In this document: one piece after another, positions 61,649 to 64,000 of the stretch
Position numbering within the stretch: the first letter of the stretch is position 1
How the letters are laid out: the number at the start of each line of letters is the position of its first letter
Assembly (NCBI RefSeq): GCF_020731145.1
Contig: NZ_JAJFZN010000005.1
Span: 124,001 to 188,000 of the forward strand
DNA from: Sneathiella sp. HT1-7
GTDB lineage: Bacteria; Pseudomonadota; Alphaproteobacteria; Sneathiellales; Sneathiellaceae
Direction of reading: 5' to 3'
Length of the DNA stretch: 64,000 nt
Translations under genes and position numbers: made by a program
Notes under the pieces: model-generated
Databases searched by the model: none
Seen by the model: the letters and a program-made list of their open reading frames with translations, nothing else
Told to the model about the DNA's origin: nothing

Positions 61649-62536
61649 ATGGCCAGAATTGGATTTGTGGGTGTTGGAAATATGGGCGGGCCGATGGCCC
61701 TTAATCTCCTGAAAGCCGGACACTCGGTGAAAGTTTTTGACCTTTCGGCGGATGCCGTTGGCGCTTGCGTCAAGGAAGGCGCGGAAGCGGCGGAAAGTGC
61801 GTCCGCGGCCGCGAGCGGGGTTGGCATTGTTGTCAGCATGCTGCCGAAGGGAGATCACGTTCGTGCGGTTTATTTCGGGACCGATGGACTTCTTGCTGCG
61901 GCTGACCCGGGCACACTCTTTATTGATTGTTCCACAATCGACGTGGCAACCGCCCGGGACGTTGAGAAGGAAGCATCTGCCGCTGGTATGATGATGGTTG
62001 ACGCGCCGGTAAGCGGTGGTGTCGGTGGTGCAGCTGCGGGCACATTGACCTTTATGGTCGGCGGCAGCAAAGGCGCATTCGAGGCAGCAAAGCCTATCCT
62101 TGACGCCATGGGAGCGAATATCGTGCATACCGGCGGGCCAGGAAATGGGCAAGCTGCGAAGATCTGTAACAATATGATCCTCGGGATATCCATGGTCGGG
62201 GTCTGCGAGGCATTCGTACTCGCCGAAAAGCTCGGGCTGGAACATCAGACCATGTTTGATATTGTCTCTACTGCATCGGGTCAGTGCTGGTCACTTACCA
62301 GCTATTGCCCTGTTCCAGGGCCAGTCCCGGCGAGTCCGGCGAATAATGATTACAAACCCGGCTTTTCAGCAGAGAACATGTTGAAAGACCTGCATCTTAG
62401 TCAGGAAGCGGCTGAGGGATTCGGGGCGTCGACTGAGCTGGGCAAGGCGGCGATGAATCTCTATGAGAGCTACGTCTCAGGCGAAGGAAAATCGGCGGAT
62501 TTTTCTGGCATTGTCAATATGATTCGAAAGTCGTGA
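61649..62536 (+). CDS. mmsB: 3-hydroxyisobutyrate dehydrogenase
   Basis: A 295-aa beta-hydroxyacid dehydrogenase. RIGFVGVGNMGGPMALNLLKAGHSVKVFD binds NAD; FIDCSTIDVATARDVEKE and DAPVSGGVGGAAAGTLTFMVGG carry the substrate loop, and GNGQAAKICNNMILGISMVG the catalytic Lys. SGQCWSLTSYCPVPGPVPASPANNDYKPGFSAENMLKDL is typical of the enzyme in valine breakdown, which makes methylmalonate semialdehyde for MmsA. The stop overlaps the next start (GTGA). Confidence 0.96.
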   Translation: MARIGFVGVGNMGGPMALNLLKAGHSVKVFDLSADAVGACVKEGAEAAESASAAASGVGIVVSMLPKGDHVRAVYFGTDGLLAAADPGTLFIDCSTIDVATARDVEKEASAAGMMMVDAPVSGGVGGAAAGTLTFMVGGSKGAFEAAKPILDAMGANIVHTGGPGNGQAAKICNNMILGISMVGVCEAFVLAEKLGLEHQTMFDIVSTASGQCWSLTSYCPVPGPVPASPANNDYKPGFSAENMLKDLHLSQEAAEGFGASTELGKAAMNLYESYVSGEGKSADFSGIVNMIRKS

Positions 62537-63324
62537 CGGCGGGTGCGGATTTAAATCTTGCAACCATTGCCGGCAAGCGCATTGAGTATCGAACGATCGG
62601 CAGGTTAACTACGCAACTGCCGGTCCTTGTGTTTTTGCATGAGGGCCTCGGTTGTGCGGCGCTATGGCGTGATTTTCCAGATCGCTTGTGCGAACTCACA
62701 AATTGTGCCGGACTAATATACAGTCGGGTGGGATATGGCGGATCGGATGCTTGCGAATTGCCGAAACCGCTTGACTATATGGAGCGGGAAGCAAGTGAAT
62801 TTCTTCCCGCACTCCTTGAGCATTTCAATATAGAAAAATTTATTCTTGTTGGTCATTCCGACGGGGGATCTATTTCCCTGATATATGGAGGCTTGCCCAA
62901 TGTAGTTAGCCCGGACGCTGTCATTGTGATAGCGCCCCATGTTTTCTGCGAAGAATTATCCATTAAGGGCATAGAAGCTGCAAAACAGGCGTATGAGCAT
63001 CAGGAGTTGAAAAGTAGGCTAGAAAAATTCCATGGAATAAATACGGAATGCGCCTTTTGGGGATGGAATGACGCCTGGCTTGACCCGGCTTTTAAAAGAT
63101 GGAACATCAAAAAATTTCTCCCCACAATCAAAATGCCTCTTCTGGCTATTCAAGGACGGGAAGATGCCTATGGAACGCTTGCCCAAATTGATGTTATTGA
63201 AGACTCGGTCTCAGGACCATTCGAAAAGCTAATCCTTGATGATTGCGGCCACAATCCCTGGCTTGAGCAGCAGACAAAAGTGTTATTGCATTCTTCAGAA
63301 TTTATTTCTGAAAATCGACCTTGA
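62533..63324 (+). CDS. Alpha/beta hydrolase coupled to mmsB
   Basis: A 263-aa alpha/beta hydrolase starting with GTG that overlaps the mmsB stop by 4 bp. LVFLHEGLGCAALWRDFPDRLC gives the oxyanion region, LVGHSDGGSISLIYGGL contains the nucleophile Ser in GHSDGG, and LAIQGREDAYGTLAQID and LDDCGHNPWLEQQT supply Asp and His. There is no signal peptide. The coupling suggests a step in the same pathway, such as hydrolysis of a CoA or other ester of the valine route, but the sequence does not prove this. Confidence 0.86.
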   Translation: MTAGADLNLATIAGKRIEYRTIGRLTTQLPVLVFLHEGLGCAALWRDFPDRLCELTNCAGLIYSRVGYGGSDACELPKPLDYMEREASEFLPALLEHFNIEKFILVGHSDGGSISLIYGGLPNVVSPDAVIVIAPHVFCEELSIKGIEAAKQAYEHQELKSRLEKFHGINTECAFWGWNDAWLDPAFKRWNIKKFLPTIKMPLLAIQGREDAYGTLAQIDVIEDSVSGPFEKLILDDCGHNPWLEQQTKVLLHSSEFISENRP

Positions 63325-63384
63325 ATTTCCGGGGTATTACAATTACCGCTTGCGGTTTGTCATCATTTGATTGAGTAATTGCCA

Positions 63385-64000
63385 ATGACTATTCTTGTCT
63401 CTGATAATATGCGCGGCGCGGCTTTCATGTCTATTACAATGGCGGGCTATGTCGCCAATGACACGGTCATGAAACTGTTATCAGAGCATCTGAACCTCTT
63501 TCAGGCCATGTTTCTCCGGGGGATATTTACCAGTCTGCTTATTGCAGGGTTCTGCCTGTTCAAGGGCGTGCTGATTTACCGAATTCCGAAAGGGGATCGT
63601 CTGACGGTCATTCTTCGTCTGGTGGGTGAAATAGGTGGAACGGTCTTTTATCTGATGGCGCTATTCAATATGCCAATTGCAAATGCAACGGCCATCTTGC
63701 AGGCACTCCCTCTTGCTGTCACGCTTGCGGGGGCGATTTTTATGTCGGAGGCGGTAGGGTGGCGTCGCTACCTCGCGATTTTCTCAGGATTTATTGGCGT
63801 TCTGATGGTGGTTCGTCCTGGTTCTGACGGATTCAACGAATTTTCTACATTCGCCATCATCGCCGTCGTGTTTATTGTGATACGTGATCTCTCTACGCGT
63901 CGGCTGTCTACGGCAGTTCCTTCGCTATTTGTCTCGCTCCTGACGTCCATTTCGGTTATGTCCGTCGGAGCGATATTGTCCCTTACAGAGGAGTGGCGAC
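63385..64000 (+). CDS. DMT/EamA family transporter (3' truncated)
   Basis: At least 205 residues, cut by the window end. MRGAAFMSITMAGYVANDTVMKLLSEHLNLFQAMFLRGIFTSLL starts the first EamA repeat. GGTVFYLMALFNMPIANATAILQALPLAVTLAGAIFMSEAVGWRR is the conserved helix 3-4 part, and GVLMVVRPGSDGFN ends the first half. The substrate is unknown. It begins 60 bp after the hydrolase and may belong to the same transcript. No ribosome-binding site stands out. Confidence 0.85.
   Translation, partial: MTILVSDNMRGAAFMSITMAGYVANDTVMKLLSEHLNLFQAMFLRGIFTSLLIAGFCLFKGVLIYRIPKGDRLTVILRLVGEIGGTVFYLMALFNMPIANATAILQALPLAVTLAGAIFMSEAVGWRRYLAIFSGFIGVLMVVRPGSDGFNEFSTFAIIAVVFIVIRDLSTRRLSTAVPSLFVSLLTSISVMSVGAILSLTEEWR

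Noticed and set aside
1-64000. CRISPR arrays, insertion sequences, prophage genes
   Set aside because: No regularly spaced repeats, transposase, integrase, terminase or capsid genes were found on either strand.

Overview
The window is a gene-dense piece of an alphaproteobacterial chromosome, probably from a marine or environmental heterotroph of moderate GC. The alphaproteobacterial assignment rests on several independent signals: a circularly permuted two-piece tmRNA gene next to an alpha-type sspB, a CpdR response regulator followed by tRNA-Val(GAC), a Usg protein, DUF1491, DUF2336 and DUF4169 proteins, and the ribbon-helix-helix/fumarase neighbourhood. I cannot fix the order; Sneathiellales, Rhodospirillales-like or Emcibacterales-like lineages are all possible. 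No prophage, insertion sequence, CRISPR array or integrase is visible.

Layout. 1-7.2 kb: the end of a Nudix hydrolase, a small membrane protein and a CCA-adding enzyme; then ada, a lytic transglycosylase, a GNAT/N-formylglutamate amidohydrolase pair, cpdR and tRNA-Val. 7.3-13.8 kb: hypothetical and lipoprotein genes (including a 46-aa lipoprotein), DUF3237, an MscS channel, an AsmA-like protein, an MFS transporter and an alpha-methylacyl-CoA racemase. 13.9-24.6 kb: a 1,076-aa membrane-anchored coiled-coil protein, a biotin carrier protein, typA, an M20 amidohydrolase, a crotonase, and a three-gene operon containing the D-glutamate catabolic pair dgcN-dgcA. 24.7-34.9 kb: a degenerate GGDEF-EAL protein, cytochrome c, DUF6969 and DUF2336 proteins, a thioesterase, a D-lactate-dehydrogenase-type flavoprotein, two HAD phosphatases, a pentapeptide-repeat protein and an AEC transporter.

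35.0-42.5 kb is the most unusual part. A CHASE2-adenylate cyclase diverges from a 1,346-aa FecR/Calx-beta/VWA protein with a type-I-secretion-like C-terminus, and a second class III cyclase with a C-terminal 2TM domain converges on it. This could be a surface-adhesin/cAMP signalling module. 42.5-49.9 kb is a long minus-strand block: a haloalkane dehalogenase, small proteins (one of 52 aa not found by length-limited gene calling), fumarase, sspB, ssrA (tmRNA), folA, thyA, DUF1491 and tag. Together with CpdR, this window therefore holds two ClpXP adaptors and the RNA that makes ClpXP substrates.

49.9-64.0 kb holds housekeeping and catabolic genes: ygfZ, pyrC, usg, acuI, cysQ, an acyltransferase, fdhD-mobA, then a DMT transporter and a LysR regulator, both of which appear to lack any ATG, GTG or TTG start that would keep their first domain intact (ATT is the best candidate in each). 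The LysR gene is divergent from the valine-catabolic pair mmsA-mmsB, with a near-perfect palindrome between them, and mmsB is translationally coupled to an alpha/beta hydrolase. The window ends inside another EamA transporter.
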